Of a stretch of DNA of 64,000 bases, positions 1 to 8,798 are shown in pieces. The DNA lies in the NCBI GenBank assembly GCA_023424395.1, contig JAFADY010000045.1, positions 1 through 64,000 of the forward strand, in the 5' to 3' direction. The DNA comes from Bacteroidota bacterium (GTDB lineage Bacteria > Bacteroidota > Bacteroidia > Bacteroidales > Dysgonomonadaceae). A program made the translations under genes and the position numbers. Below the pieces are notes generated by a model that saw nothing but the letters and a program-made list of their open reading frames with translations, was not told where the DNA came from and made no database searches. Position 1 is the first letter of the stretch; each line of letters begins with the position of its first letter.

Positions 1-96
1 AATGTGACTTTTGTACGCATGTTTCCTTTTGATTTTTCCTGTTCCGGTAAGGGCGAACCTCTTTTTGGCACCGGAATTAGTCTTAATTTTTGGCAT
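1..96 (-). CDS. rpmI: 50S ribosomal protein L35 (C-terminus cut by window edge)
   Basis: Reverse-strand reading from ATG at 96 gives MPKIKTNSGAKKRFALTGTG and continues with KIKRKHAYKSH, the characteristic basic N-terminus of L35. L35 is a small 23S rRNA-binding protein of the large ribosomal subunit, normally about 65 residues; 32 codons are inside the window. It follows infC in the usual thrS-infC-rpmI-rplT order, so rplT would be expected just outside. It has a good promoter of its own in the 175-bp gap to infC. Confidence 0.95.
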   Translation of the reverse strand, partial: MPKIKTNSGAKKRFALTGTGKIKRKHAYKSHI

Positions 97-154
97 TTTG
101 CTGTCCTCTATATTATTAATAAATAAATGTTGCTTTTTCAGACGAAAAAGCGTG

Positions 155-185
155 CAAAGGTAGTGAATTTATTTTAATCGACAAA
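155..185 (-). promoter_or_regulatory. Bacteroidetes-type promoter for rpmI
   Basis: Read on the minus strand this is TTTG, 19 nt, TACCTTTG (minus-7 box at 155-162, minus-33 box at 182-185 on the plus numbering). This is an exact match to the Bacteroidetes sigma-ABfr consensus TTTG-N19-21-TAnnTTTG. It lies between infC and rpmI and would let ribosomal proteins L35/L20 be made independently of thrS-infC, with a leader of roughly 50 nt. Confidence 0.75.
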
Positions 186-271
186 AGATGAGGGAAATTA
201 ATTTAGATTATCGAAAAATATGGGTTGGCACTCAACTGAATGTCAACCCATTATTGTATTAAAGCCGCTGA

Positions 272-844
272 TTAGTTTTCTTTTACGTCTTTGTTCTCTT
301 TTTTAGCGGCAGAAGCAACTTTTTTAGGTGCAAGCATAATGGACATACGCTTTCCTTCCATTATGGGCAGTTGTTCAACTTTTGCATACTCTTCCAAATC
401 GTTGGCGAAGCGCAACAAAAGTACCTCACCTTGCTCTTTAAACAAAATCGATCGGCCCCTGAAAAATACATACGCTTTTACTTTTGAGCCTTCACCCAGA
501 AAATTCATGGCATGTTTTAGTTTAAAGTTATAATCGTGATCATCGGTTTGCGGGCCGAAACGGATTTCCTTCACGGTTACTCTTACCGTTTTCGCTTTTT
601 GCTCTTTTTGTTTTTTCTTTTGTTGGTACAAAAATTTCTGATAATCGATGATACGGCAAACGGGCGGAGTGGCGGTGGGAGATATTTCCACTAAATCCAA
701 CTCCAAATTCTCGGCAATTCTCAACGCCTCGCGGGTGGGATACACTCCCTGTTCTACATTGTCGCCCACTAAGCGGACTTCAGGCACACGGATTCTCTCA
801 TTGATCCGATGTTGGTCTTTGGAATCTTTGGGGTTATACTTCAT
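272..844 (-). CDS. infC: translation initiation factor IF-3
   Basis: IF-3 binds the 30S subunit, checks start-codon pairing and prevents premature subunit joining. The 190-residue product has the family signature around residues 57-71 (TATPPVCRIIDYQKF), preceded by the N-domain motif RINERIRVPEVRLVG and followed by a Lys/Gln-rich linker and the C-domain (VKEIRFGPQTDDHDY). The ATG at 844 is preceded directly by an in-frame TGA, so no longer form is possible; it does not use the rare AUU-type start known from enterobacterial infC. The tail is Lys-rich (KKENKDVKEN). It lies 53 bp downstream of thrS. Confidence 0.97.
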   Translation of the reverse strand: MKYNPKDSKDQHRINERIRVPEVRLVGDNVEQGVYPTREALRIAENLELDLVEISPTATPPVCRIIDYQKFLYQQKKKQKEQKAKTVRVTVKEIRFGPQTDDHDYNFKLKHAMNFLGEGSKVKAYVFFRGRSILFKEQGEVLLLRFANDLEEYAKVEQLPIMEGKRMSIMLAPKKVASAAKKENKDVKEN

Positions 845-897
845 TCAGATACAGTTATAGTTTTCTGTTTTGTTATGATTAATTTAATTTTAAGTTG

Positions 898-2859
898 TTA
901 ATTATTAGTATTTTGAATTTTCGGAGTCATCATTTCTTTGACTTCATTCGAAATTTCTTCCGCAAAAGTAATTAAATTTACCGTACCTTGATCATTTCCA
1001 CCTTGTTTTCTTACCGAAACTTCCTTATTATCTGCTTCTTTCTCGCCGACGATAAGCAAATAGGGGATACGTTTCAACTCGTTATCGCGAATTTTACGTC
1101 CCACTTTCTCGTTGCGGTCGTCCACTTCGGCGCGGATGTCGTATTTTTTGAACGTTTTAACTACTTCGTAAGCGTAATCATTGAACTTTTCGCTTACCGG
1201 CAAAATTACTGCCTGAGTAGGTGCAAGCCACAACGGGAATTTACCGGCTGTGTGCTCAATAAGCACAGCCACAAAGCGCTCCATAGAGCCAAATGGTGCG
1301 CGGTGAATCATCACAGGGCGGTGTTTTTGATTGTCGGCTCCGGTGTATTCCAATTCGAATCTGTCGGGCAGATTGTAATCTACCTGAATGGTGCCCAATT
1401 GCCAACGACGGCCAAGAGCATCTTTTACCATAAAATCGAGTTTTGGCCCATAAAATGCCGCTTCTCCTAATTCCACGCGAGCTTTCAGCCCTTTTTCCTG
1501 ACAGGCTTCCAGGATAGCGCGTTCGGCTTTTTCCCAATTATCGTCGGTTCCGATGTATTTCTCTTTGTTTTCGGGGTCGCGTAACGAAATTTGCGCTTCG
1601 AAATTCTCGAAATCCAACGCGTTGAAAATGATGAAAATAATATCCATTACTTTCAAAAACTCATTTTTCACCTGATCGGGTGTGCAGAAAATATGCGCGT
1701 CGTCTTGCGTGAAGCCGCGAACGCGTGTAAGTCCATGCAATTCACCACTTTGTTCGTAACGATAAACCGTTCCGAATTCCGCCAAACGCAACGGTAAATC
1801 TTTGTATGAGCGCGGGAACGCTTTATAAATTTCGCAATGGTGCGGACAGTTCATCGGTTTCAGCAAAAACTCCTCCCCTTCTTCGGGCGTATGGATCGGC
1901 TGAAACGAGTCTTTTCCGTATTTAGCATAATGTCCCGATGTTACGTACAATTGTTTTGCTCCGATATGCGGAGTAATAACCTGATCGTAATCGAATTCGC
2001 GCTGAATTTGTTTCAGAAAATCCTCCAATCGCAAACGTAGTTGCGTGCCTTTCGGCAACCACAATGGGAGCCCGGCTCCAACGGTTTGCGAAAAAGCAAA
2101 CAGTTCCAATTCTTTACCGATTTTTCGGTGGTCGCGTTTTTTGGCTTCTTCGAGCATCAACAGATAGTCGTCGAGCATTTTCTTTTTCGGGAATGTAATT
2201 CCGTATAAACGAGTTAATTGCGGTCGTTTTTCATCACCTCGCCAATAAGCTCCCGCAGCCGAAAGTACTTTCACAGCCTTAATATACGACGTATTGGGCA
2301 AGTGCGGGCCGCGACAGAGATCGGTAAACTTACCCTGTGTGTATGTCGTAATGGTTCCGTCTTCCAACTCGTTAATGAGTTCTACTTTGTAGTGCTCATC
2401 GCGATTTGCGAATATCTCAACGGCATCTGATTTCGAAATGCTTTTTCGCTCAATATCCTCTTTAGCGGCAATAAGTTCCATCATTTTTTTTTCGATGGCC
2501 GGAAAATCAGTTTCTTTAATGGAAACGCCTTCACCCGGATCTACATCGTAGTAAAAACCATTCTCAATGGCCGGTCCAATACCGAATTTTATGCCGGGAT
2601 ACAGCTCCTGAAGTGCCTCGGCCATAAGGTGTGCCGATGAATGCCAATAAGCGTGTTTACCTTCTTCGTCATCCCATTTGAGCAAATTGATCGTTGAATT
2701 TTCATTGATGGGGCGCGTTAAATCCCACGTTTCTCCGTTCACGCTCGCAGCAAGCACATCCTGCGCCAACCTCGAACTAATGCTTTCCGCAATTTCCAAC
2801 CCCGTTACCCCACTTTCATATTCCCTTACTGATGTATCGGGGAATGTAATTTTTATCAT
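898..2859 (-). CDS. thrS: threonyl-tRNA synthetase
   Basis: Class II synthetase charging tRNA-Thr in the cytoplasm. The 653-residue protein shows, in order: an N-terminal TGS domain (about 1-60), the editing domain with its H-x3-H site (HSSAH), a second-additional domain, the catalytic core with the zinc-site cysteine in KPMNCPHHC, motif 2 (FGTVYRYEQSGELHGLTRVRG), and a C-terminal anticodon-binding domain (about 550 onward). The length is normal. It is first in a thrS-infC-rpmI set. I see no T-box or operator-like leader. Confidence 0.98.
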   Translation of the reverse strand: MIKITFPDTSVREYESGVTGLEIAESISSRLAQDVLAASVNGETWDLTRPINENSTINLLKWDDEEGKHAYWHSSAHLMAEALQELYPGIKFGIGPAIENGFYYDVDPGEGVSIKETDFPAIEKKMMELIAAKEDIERKSISKSDAVEIFANRDEHYKVELINELEDGTITTYTQGKFTDLCRGPHLPNTSYIKAVKVLSAAGAYWRGDEKRPQLTRLYGITFPKKKMLDDYLLMLEEAKKRDHRKIGKELELFAFSQTVGAGLPLWLPKGTQLRLRLEDFLKQIQREFDYDQVITPHIGAKQLYVTSGHYAKYGKDSFQPIHTPEEGEEFLLKPMNCPHHCEIYKAFPRSYKDLPLRLAEFGTVYRYEQSGELHGLTRVRGFTQDDAHIFCTPDQVKNEFLKVMDIIFIIFNALDFENFEAQISLRDPENKEKYIGTDDNWEKAERAILEACQEKGLKARVELGEAAFYGPKLDFMVKDALGRRWQLGTIQVDYNLPDRFELEYTGADNQKHRPVMIHRAPFGSMERFVAVLIEHTAGKFPLWLAPTQAVILPVSEKFNDYAYEVVKTFKKYDIRAEVDDRNEKVGRKIRDNELKRIPYLLIVGEKEADNKEVSVRKQGGNDQGTVNLITFAEEISNEVKEMMTPKIQNTNN

Positions 2860-2887
2860 ATTTTTGTTGTTTTCAATTTTGAGAATG

Positions 2888-2895
2888 CAAATGTA
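2888..2895 (-). promoter_or_regulatory. probable minus-7 promoter box of thrS
   Basis: The minus strand reads TACATTTG, matching TAnnTTTG, about 28 nt upstream of the thrS start. No clear TTTG minus-33 partner is visible at 19-21 nt, so this is a one-box prediction. Confidence 0.45.
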
Positions 2896-3030
2896 ATGAT
2901 TTTGTGGTTAATAGAAGACCTATTTATTGAGAAAAATAAAATTCGTGAATCGAAGAAAATAATTTATATGCCAATAAAGCAGTTTTAATATTTTAACAAC
3001 ATAGATATCTTTATTAACAACGTGTTGATA

Positions 3031-3038
3031 TATCTTTG
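3031..3038 (+). promoter_or_regulatory. minus-7 promoter box almost abutting the start of the next gene
   Basis: TATCTTTG matches TAnnTTTG exactly. It ends 7 nt before the ATG at 3046, so transcription would begin at or within a few nucleotides of the start codon. This decides the start: an upstream in-frame start at 3022 would lie before the transcript begins. Confidence 0.5.
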
Positions 3039-3045
3039 CATTCGT

Positions 3046-3507
3046 ATGAAAAAAAGCATTGTGATACTTCTGAGTATTTTCCTTTCCGCTCTTATTGTGT
3101 ATGGCGGATCGGGAGTGAATGCTTTTTTCTATTGCTGCGATGACTGTCGCGATGAAGGTACCGCAGCTGTTTCTGAACACAAATGTTGCGAAATTCACCA
3201 TCACCATCATTTAAACGGACTTGTTACGCATTACGATGACCATTCTTGCGACCAATTTGTAGTTGAAACGCATGGTGAATGTGGTGTCGACAGAATTCAT
3301 TTCGATTGGCAAACGACCTCAGTAAATCAATTCCAATTACAACTATTTGCTATTGATTTGGATAATTCGATTTTCCTTTCCGTCATCGATACAGCAGCCC
3401 AGACAGAAAACCTTCACATATCGCCCTGCCTCAACAGGCGAACGCAGAAACCACCCAATTTGAGCAAAGACGATTATTTTTCTTTGCTTACCACCCTTAT
3501 AATTTAG
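3046..3507 (+). CDS. exported Cys/His-rich small protein (HYC_CC_PP-like)
   Basis: 153 residues with an N-terminal signal peptide (MKKSIVILLSIFLSALIVYG) and then clustered metal-type ligands: FYCCDDC, KCCEIHHHHH, a His/Asp-rich stretch (THYDDHSCDQF), and a C-terminal KPPNL. The CC and PP pattern and the position next to a TonB receptor fit the small Bacteroidetes family catalogued as HYC_CC_PP; I am placing it from memory of the pattern. The biochemical role is unknown, and a periplasmic metal-binding or metal-sensing role is inference. The receptor starts 90 bp downstream and an HMA-like protein follows. Confidence 0.7.
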   Translation: MKKSIVILLSIFLSALIVYGGSGVNAFFYCCDDCRDEGTAAVSEHKCCEIHHHHHLNGLVTHYDDHSCDQFVVETHGECGVDRIHFDWQTTSVNQFQLQLFAIDLDNSIFLSVIDTAAQTENLHISPCLNRRTQKPPNLSKDDYFSLLTTLII

Positions 3508-3597
3508 CGGATATTTTTCTTCACAAACTGAAGAAAGCAATCTTGTGCACCCATTTACGTGTGCATGAAATTTTTGTATTCACTAAATTATAAATGA

Positions 3598-5811
3598 ATG
3601 AAAAAAACACTCTTACTTATATACATCTCAATATTAACAGTTCCCATTTTAGCAGCCGAGAAAATTCGCGGACATGTTTACGACGAGAAAAATCAGCCTG
3701 TAATCGGGGCAAATATTTATTGGGAAAAATCTCATAAAGGAGTAACAACCGATTTGAACGGCTATTTTGAAATAGACCGTTCGAACGCGCACGAGCATTT
3801 GATCGTAACGTACACAGGATATGTTTCCCAAAGCCTTCATATCGATAATCACGAAACTGAGTTAAAGATCGTTTTGAAGGAAGATACACAAATTCTCGAT
3901 GAAGTGGTTATAAGCAAACGATCTCCCGGAACCGTTACACAACGTGGTGCGGTGTTGCAGACACAAAAAGTAACAATGGGCGAAATACGTCGCGACGCGT
4001 GCTGTAACTTGGGCGAAAGCTTTGTAACCAACCCTTCGGTAGATGTGGCTTACAGCGATGCGGCCACCGGTGCCAAGCAAATTAAATTGCTCGGCTTGTC
4101 GGGCACTTACGTGCAAATGCTTACCGAAAATTATCCAAACTTTAGAGGCGCATCTGCTTCTTACGGGATGGATTATATTCCCGGTCCTTGGATGGAAGGG
4201 ATTTATATTTCGAAGGGGACTTCTTCCGTGAAAAACGGTTACGAAGCGCTTGCCGGACAAATTAATGTGGAATACAAAAAACCGCAAACAATGGACAAAT
4301 TTTCGATGAATTTGTTTGCGAGCGACGCTTTGCGCATGGAAGCCAACGCGGATGCAAGCTTCCACATCAATGCAAATGTACAAACGGCCATTTTCGGGCA
4401 TTATTCCAACGATACCCATGCCCACGATGTGAACAACGATGGTTTTTTGGATTACCCGAAAACGGAACAATTTAATTTGATGAACCGGTGGAATCATTCA
4501 GCGGGAAATTATGTTGCTCAATACGGTGCTCGTTACGTTAACGAAAGTCGTACGGGAGGTCAGGATGAATCACATCACAATATTGCCGATCCGTATAAGA
4601 TTTCGCTGAAAACCAGTCGTGGAGAGTTTTTTACAAAACAGGCATATTCTGTTGTCACAGATGATAACTTGCTGACGAGCACAGCAATTATCGCATCAGG
4701 ATCGATCCACGATCAGAAATCGATGTACGATGCTACGAACTACGACGTGAATCAGAAAAATCTTTATTTGAGTTATATTTTCGAAAAGGAATTCACACGC
4801 GCTCACAGCATTAGCACCGGTTTGAGCCTGAATTACGATGGATTTGACGAAACGCTCCGCAACACGGACTATAACAGAAATGAAACGGTAACCGGCGCCT
4901 ACGCTCAGTACACGTATAACTTGAATGATAAACTTATCGCGCTCGGTGGTATTCGAGCCGATTACAGCAACCAATTCGGCTTTTTTGTAACACCGCGTAT
5001 GCACATCAAATTTCAGCCGCAGGAATGGGTTCACTTAAGAGCTTCTATCGGAAAAGGCTTCCGTGCTGCGAACGTGCTTGCCGAAAACAATTATTTGTTG
5101 GCAAGCTCGCGCGAAATTAATATCGCCGATAATCTCGATCAGGAAGAAGCGTGGAATACGGGAATTAACGCCACGTTTTATGTGCCGATCGGCGACAGGG
5201 AAATGACGCTGACGGGTGAATGGTATTACACCCGATTCATCAAACAGGTTGTGGTGGATGTGGACAGCGATCCGCACGCGATCAGTTTTTACAATCTTGA
5301 TGGTGGAAAATCATACTCCAACAGCGCGCAGGTGGAAATGAGCTATCCATTTTTCGAAGGATTTACGCTTACGGCCGCTTATCGTTACACGCGTTCGATG
5401 TCCGATTATCGGAACCCGACTACGGGCGAAGTTCGTTTCCTGAGTAAACCGTTAATGAACGATTACAAAGGTTTAGTAACAGCATCGTATCAAACGCCTC
5501 TGCGCAAATGGCAATTCGATGCTACGGCACAATTTAACGGCGGCGGACGTATGCCTACTCCCGATGCCGTAAATCCGTTGTGGGAAGAACGATACGAACC
5601 GTTTACGGTTGTGAACGCGCAAATAACCAAGTTTTTCCGCAATTGGTCGGTTTATTTGGGTGCTGAAAACTTGTTCGATTTTCGTCAGCAAAACCCGATT
5701 ATCGACGCGGCCAACCCACGCAGCGATAATTTCGACGCTACGATGGTTTGGGGACCGGTTCACGGGCGCAAAATTTTCGCGGGAATGCGTTGGAATATTC
5801 CGAGATTCTAA
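3598..5811 (+). CDS. TonB-dependent outer-membrane receptor, probably for a metal or metal complex
   Basis: 737 residues: signal peptide (cleavage near LAAEK), a carboxypeptidase-regulatory-like domain (about 22-98, IRGHVYDEKNQPVIGANIYW), a TonB-box-like DEVVI, a plug domain (about 105-225, with CCNLGESFVTNPSVDVAYSD and QIKLLGLSGTYVQMLTEN), and a 22-strand-type beta-barrel ending in the aromatic IPRF. Receptors of this class import scarce nutrients across the outer membrane using TonB energy. The substrate cannot be read from the sequence. Flanking Cys/His-rich and HMA-like exported proteins suggest a transition metal such as copper (inference). The ATG at 3598 begins a clean signal peptide. 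Confidence 0.88.
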   Translation: MKKTLLLIYISILTVPILAAEKIRGHVYDEKNQPVIGANIYWEKSHKGVTTDLNGYFEIDRSNAHEHLIVTYTGYVSQSLHIDNHETELKIVLKEDTQILDEVVISKRSPGTVTQRGAVLQTQKVTMGEIRRDACCNLGESFVTNPSVDVAYSDAATGAKQIKLLGLSGTYVQMLTENYPNFRGASASYGMDYIPGPWMEGIYISKGTSSVKNGYEALAGQINVEYKKPQTMDKFSMNLFASDALRMEANADASFHINANVQTAIFGHYSNDTHAHDVNNDGFLDYPKTEQFNLMNRWNHSAGNYVAQYGARYVNESRTGGQDESHHNIADPYKISLKTSRGEFFTKQAYSVVTDDNLLTSTAIIASGSIHDQKSMYDATNYDVNQKNLYLSYIFEKEFTRAHSISTGLSLNYDGFDETLRNTDYNRNETVTGAYAQYTYNLNDKLIALGGIRADYSNQFGFFVTPRMHIKFQPQEWVHLRASIGKGFRAANVLAENNYLLASSREINIADNLDQEEAWNTGINATFYVPIGDREMTLTGEWYYTRFIKQVVVDVDSDPHAISFYNLDGGKSYSNSAQVEMSYPFFEGFTLTAAYRYTRSMSDYRNPTTGEVRFLSKPLMNDYKGLVTASYQTPLRKWQFDATAQFNGGGRMPTPDAVNPLWEERYEPFTVVNAQITKFFRNWSVYLGAENLFDFRQQNPIIDAANPRSDNFDATMVWGPVHGRKIFAGMRWNIPRF

Positions 5812-5837
5812 AACCCCTAAATCCCCTAAGGGGGATT
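5812..5837. repeat. short G/C-palindrome repeat (CCCCTAAATCCCC family), copy 1
   Basis: Just after the receptor stop, AATCCCC (5820-5826) and GGGGATT (5831-5837) form a hairpin with a 4-nt loop, preceded by CCCCTAA. The same CCCCTAAATCCCC...GGGGA pattern recurs at 31706-31740 and 32213-32235, with looser relatives at 16265-16300, 31810-31826 and 32308-32323. It lacks a T-run, so it is not a standard terminator. Confidence 0.7.
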
Positions 5838-5873
5838 CAAATTATAAAACTTAAATTTTTAAATAAAAGAAAA

Positions 5874-6203
5874 ATGAAAAAATTAATTGCATTATTTACG
5901 ATCATTGCCTTAGCTACAGGCGTTGGTTTTGCTCAAAAAGTACAAAAGAAAGTAAAGAAAGAAGAAGTGGTGGAATTTCGCCTTGACGAGGAAATTTGTC
6001 AGAACTGCAAAAAGAAAATAGACAACAACATTGCCTTCGAAAAAGGAGTAACAGCCATTAAATATGGCGAGGACAAAAGCACCGTGCAGATAAAATATCG
6101 TGCTGACCGCACCGATACAAAAAAACTGCAAACCGCTTTCGAAAAAGTAAAACTAAATGTGGTTGAGGCAAAGCCAGTCGAGGAAGAAAAGAAGAAAAAG
6201 TAA
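5874..6203 (+). CDS. exported heavy-metal-associated (HMA-like) domain protein
   Basis: 109 residues: signal peptide (MKKLIALFTIIALATGVGFA), a basic linker, then a compact HMA-like fold with EEICQNCKKKI carrying a CxxC pair and a beta-alpha-beta pattern (GVTAIKYGEDKSTVQIKYR). It ends in a highly charged EEEKKKK tail. HMA domains bind Cu(I), Zn or similar ions through two cysteines; here the usual Met before the first Cys is replaced. The ATG at 5874 is chosen because it begins the signal peptide; upstream in-frame codons overlap the receptor. A strong terminator follows, closing a three-gene set. Confidence 0.8.
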   Translation: MKKLIALFTIIALATGVGFAQKVQKKVKKEEVVEFRLDEEICQNCKKKIDNNIAFEKGVTAIKYGEDKSTVQIKYRADRTDTKKLQTAFEKVKLNVVEAKPVEEEKKKK

Positions 6204-6222
6204 TTGCTTTAGAGCATAAAAC

Positions 6223-6248
6223 AAAAAAGCGCCGGTTGGCGCTTTTTT
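6223..6248. terminator. bidirectional rho-independent terminator
   Basis: A-run, AGCGCC (6228-6233), loop GGTT, GGCGCT (6238-6243), T-run. The arms are perfect complements and the A/T runs on both sides make it usable from both strands. It separates the convergent HMA-like gene (+) and the TPR gene (-), whose stop codon overlaps its T-run. Confidence 0.9.
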
Positions 6249-8314
6249 TATTGCATCCTCTTAATAATACTGTACGATTCCACAATTCCCAACTCACCGG
6301 CTTTGCGCAGATCGTCAAGTCCGGCATCGGTTTCACCGATGGATAATCGGGAAATCCCACGATTGAAATACGCTTCGGCAAACTGTGATTCCAGTTCAAT
6401 AGCTTTCGTGTAATCGGCTATAGCGGCGCGATAATCTTTTTCCAAACTAAAAATTTCAGCACGGTTGTAATACGCGTAAATAAAGCTCGGGTCTATTTGC
6501 AGAATACGTTCGTAATCTCTTATAATTTCATCGTATCTGAAAGATTTGGTTGAAATATCGGGAGTTAGGGATTTGGGCAATTGAGGTAGATCATTCTGCG
6601 GTGAATCAGCAGCATTTTCCGCAACCACAGTTTCAGCAGACGCTACCGGATCTATTTCTAATTGTTTGGTATGTATTATAGCGCGGGCAAAATAAGCGCC
6701 CATTAAATTAGGATTAAGCTCAATGGCTTTATTGAAATCTTTCAACGCATTTTCATAATCCTGAACCAACAGAAAATCCATTCCTCTTCCAAAATACAAC
6801 TTCTCATCGTTCGGTTTTTGCGAAATCAATTTTGAGAAATTGTCGATAGAACGGAAATGTGTCTGAACCTGCAACTCGTTCAGTGAAGCTTCGTTATTGA
6901 CGATCTTCAACATCCAATTCAAATTCAAATTACGATTGGCATCTTCTAAAGATTCAGTATAATATACAGGACGATGCACTTCGTGTCCTCTGTCGTAATA
7001 GGTCATTACAAATTTCGGTTCCAAAGCAATTTGCTTATTCAAGTCCTGCACCCTCCCGCGAGATTCGCGCTGATATTTATTTTTCGATTTCTCCATATCC
7101 TCTTTGTTGGCAACAACCAGCAAATTGAATTTTTCTATGTCTTTATCGGCTTCCTCGCGCGTGTCTTTCGATTCCGCATTTTTAGCCAGCGTCCTCCCGT
7201 CAGCAGCATCAGCCGTGGCGCGCCTTCTTGCTTTTGCTTCCTCGTTTCTGGCGGTCAAATAATCGCGTTCCGCTCCGCGTAAGTCGTTCAACTGACGTTT
7301 CATCTCGGCGCGCATGTAGTAACCGGTGAAAAAATCGGGATTCTCTTTTAAAACAAAATTCAGATCGGAAATAGCTCCGCTATTATCTCCTGTTTCGGCT
7401 TTCAGCATCGCCCGGTTCAGATAAGCCATCGTATTTTCCGGCTCTTGTTTAATAACTTCGTCAAAATCTTTGATAGCGCGATTGTTATCGGCCACTTGCG
7501 CACGCAACAATCCTCTGTTGAAGCGCGCGATCAGGTTGTCGTCATCCATCTCTATTACCCGATCATAATCGGCCATAGCGCCGCGCAAATCGTTCAAATT
7601 ATATTTCACCAATCCGCGATTGATGTAATTTCCTTCGAAATAAGGATCGAGACGGATCGCTTCATCCAGATCGGCAAGCGCTTTGTTGTAATCTTTTTGT
7701 TGAAAATGTAATAATCCGCGGGCGGAGAAAGATTGGGCTGTGTAAGGGTCTATTTCGATGGCTTTATCGTAATTAGCCAGAGCTTTTGTTGTGTCACTCT
7801 GCTCCAAATGCATTTGAGCGCGTGTTAAATAAGCCGGGACATAGTCCGGAAAACGGCGCAAAAGCACTTCGAAAAACTTATCGGCAATGTCGTATTGTTT
7901 CAATTCAACATTTACAATTCCCATGTTAACCAGCGTGAGCCTGTCTTCGGGAAAAAACTCCAAACTTCGCTGGTAATCGGTCGCTGCCAATTCGTACTTC
8001 TCTTGATTTTGGCGTGCAGCACCACGCAATTGATAAGCGGCTGTATAATAAGGATTTTTTTCCAAACATAGATTCGCATCCTCTTCGGCGCCCTTGAAAT
8101 CGTCGAGCATAAATTTCGCCATTGCTCTAAAATAATAAGGATCGGCCAAGTAGGGCTTCGCGGTGATAACCTGATTGAAATATTGAATTGCCAATACATA
8201 ATCCTCAAAATACAAGGCATTCTTGCCTATTGTCATCACTCTATCCGTATTTACTTGCGCGGGTAACGACAAAAAAGAGAGTGAAATAAGTAAAGATATT
8301 ATTGTTTTTTTCAT
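6248..8314 (-). CDS. exported TPR-repeat protein
   Basis: 688 residues with an N-terminal signal peptide (MKKTIISLLISLSFLSLPAQ) followed by many 34-residue tetratricopeptide repeats (for example AIADYTKAIELESQFAEAYFNRG and several DYDRVIEMDPDN-like units) over two blocks, about 20-370 and 490-680. A charged, non-TPR linker at about 370-410 (rich in Glu, Lys, Arg, Asp) separates them. TPR arrays are protein-protein interaction scaffolds; the partner is unknown. The periplasmic location is inferred from the signal. It lies 67 bp downstream of tsaE and may share the porX-tsaE transcript. Confidence 0.85.
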   Translation of the reverse strand: MKKTIISLLISLSFLSLPAQVNTDRVMTIGKNALYFEDYVLAIQYFNQVITAKPYLADPYYFRAMAKFMLDDFKGAEEDANLCLEKNPYYTAAYQLRGAARQNQEKYELAATDYQRSLEFFPEDRLTLVNMGIVNVELKQYDIADKFFEVLLRRFPDYVPAYLTRAQMHLEQSDTTKALANYDKAIEIDPYTAQSFSARGLLHFQQKDYNKALADLDEAIRLDPYFEGNYINRGLVKYNLNDLRGAMADYDRVIEMDDDNLIARFNRGLLRAQVADNNRAIKDFDEVIKQEPENTMAYLNRAMLKAETGDNSGAISDLNFVLKENPDFFTGYYMRAEMKRQLNDLRGAERDYLTARNEEAKARRRATADAADGRTLAKNAESKDTREEADKDIEKFNLLVVANKEDMEKSKNKYQRESRGRVQDLNKQIALEPKFVMTYYDRGHEVHRPVYYTESLEDANRNLNLNWMLKIVNNEASLNELQVQTHFRSIDNFSKLISQKPNDEKLYFGRGMDFLLVQDYENALKDFNKAIELNPNLMGAYFARAIIHTKQLEIDPVASAETVVAENAADSPQNDLPQLPKSLTPDISTKSFRYDEIIRDYERILQIDPSFIYAYYNRAEIFSLEKDYRAAIADYTKAIELESQFAEAYFNRGISRLSIGETDAGLDDLRKAGELGIVESYSIIKRMQ

Positions 8315-8381
8315 TTGCGTGTAATTCCTTTTTTTTCTAATGAAAGTAAGATTGCAAAAACCCGATTTAGTTTAAATTCAA

Positions 8382-8795
8382 TTATCGGAACTCGACAGAC
8401 CGTTCGCCATTTGCCGTTTCCTGAATTTTAACCGATACAACATCTTCGGGTAACAGAGGCTCAACCAACTCCGGCCATTCGATGAAACAAAGACCATCGC
8501 TATAAAAATAATCTTCATACCCGAAATCGAAAGCCTCTTCCAGTTTATTGATGCGATAAAAATCGAAATGATAAATAGGATTCCCGTCCCCATCCTTATA
8601 TTCATTGATAATAGCAAAAGTGGGGCTGGTAATGGTTTCCAACACACCCATTTCTTCACATACAGCTTTTATGAAAGTTGTTTTTCCCGCTCCCATGGTG
8701 CCATAAAAAGCAAAAACGCGCCTATCGCCCATTTCATTGAGAAATAATCTGGCGGCAGGTTTTAAATCGGATAAGTTTTTTATCTGGATTTTCAT
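8382..8795 (-). CDS. tsaE: tRNA threonylcarbamoyladenosine biosynthesis ATPase TsaE
   Basis: 137 residues, the usual TsaE length. The Walker A loop is GTMGAGKTT at residues 32-40, followed by the conserved TSPTFAIINEY (57-67), a Walker B-like HFDFYRI and the C-terminal FIEWPEL motif. TsaE is the ATPase that works with TsaB and TsaD to transfer threonylcarbamoyl to A37 of ANN-decoding tRNAs. It starts 3 bp after the stop of porX, so the two are very likely cotranscribed. Confidence 0.95.
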   Translation of the reverse strand: MKIQIKNLSDLKPAARLFLNEMGDRRVFAFYGTMGAGKTTFIKAVCEEMGVLETITSPTFAIINEYKDGDGNPIYHFDFYRINKLEEAFDFGYEDYFYSDGLCFIEWPELVEPLLPEDVVSVKIQETANGERSVEFR

Positions 8796-8798
8796 TTT

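Noticed and set aside
2920..3210. 96-codon minus-strand frame upstream of thrS
   Set aside because: It overlaps the promoter and signal peptide of the Cys/His-rich gene in antisense and has no family features.
3862..4497. 211-codon minus-strand open frame within the TonB receptor gene
   Set aside because: Antisense to a well-defined receptor; no signal or motif.
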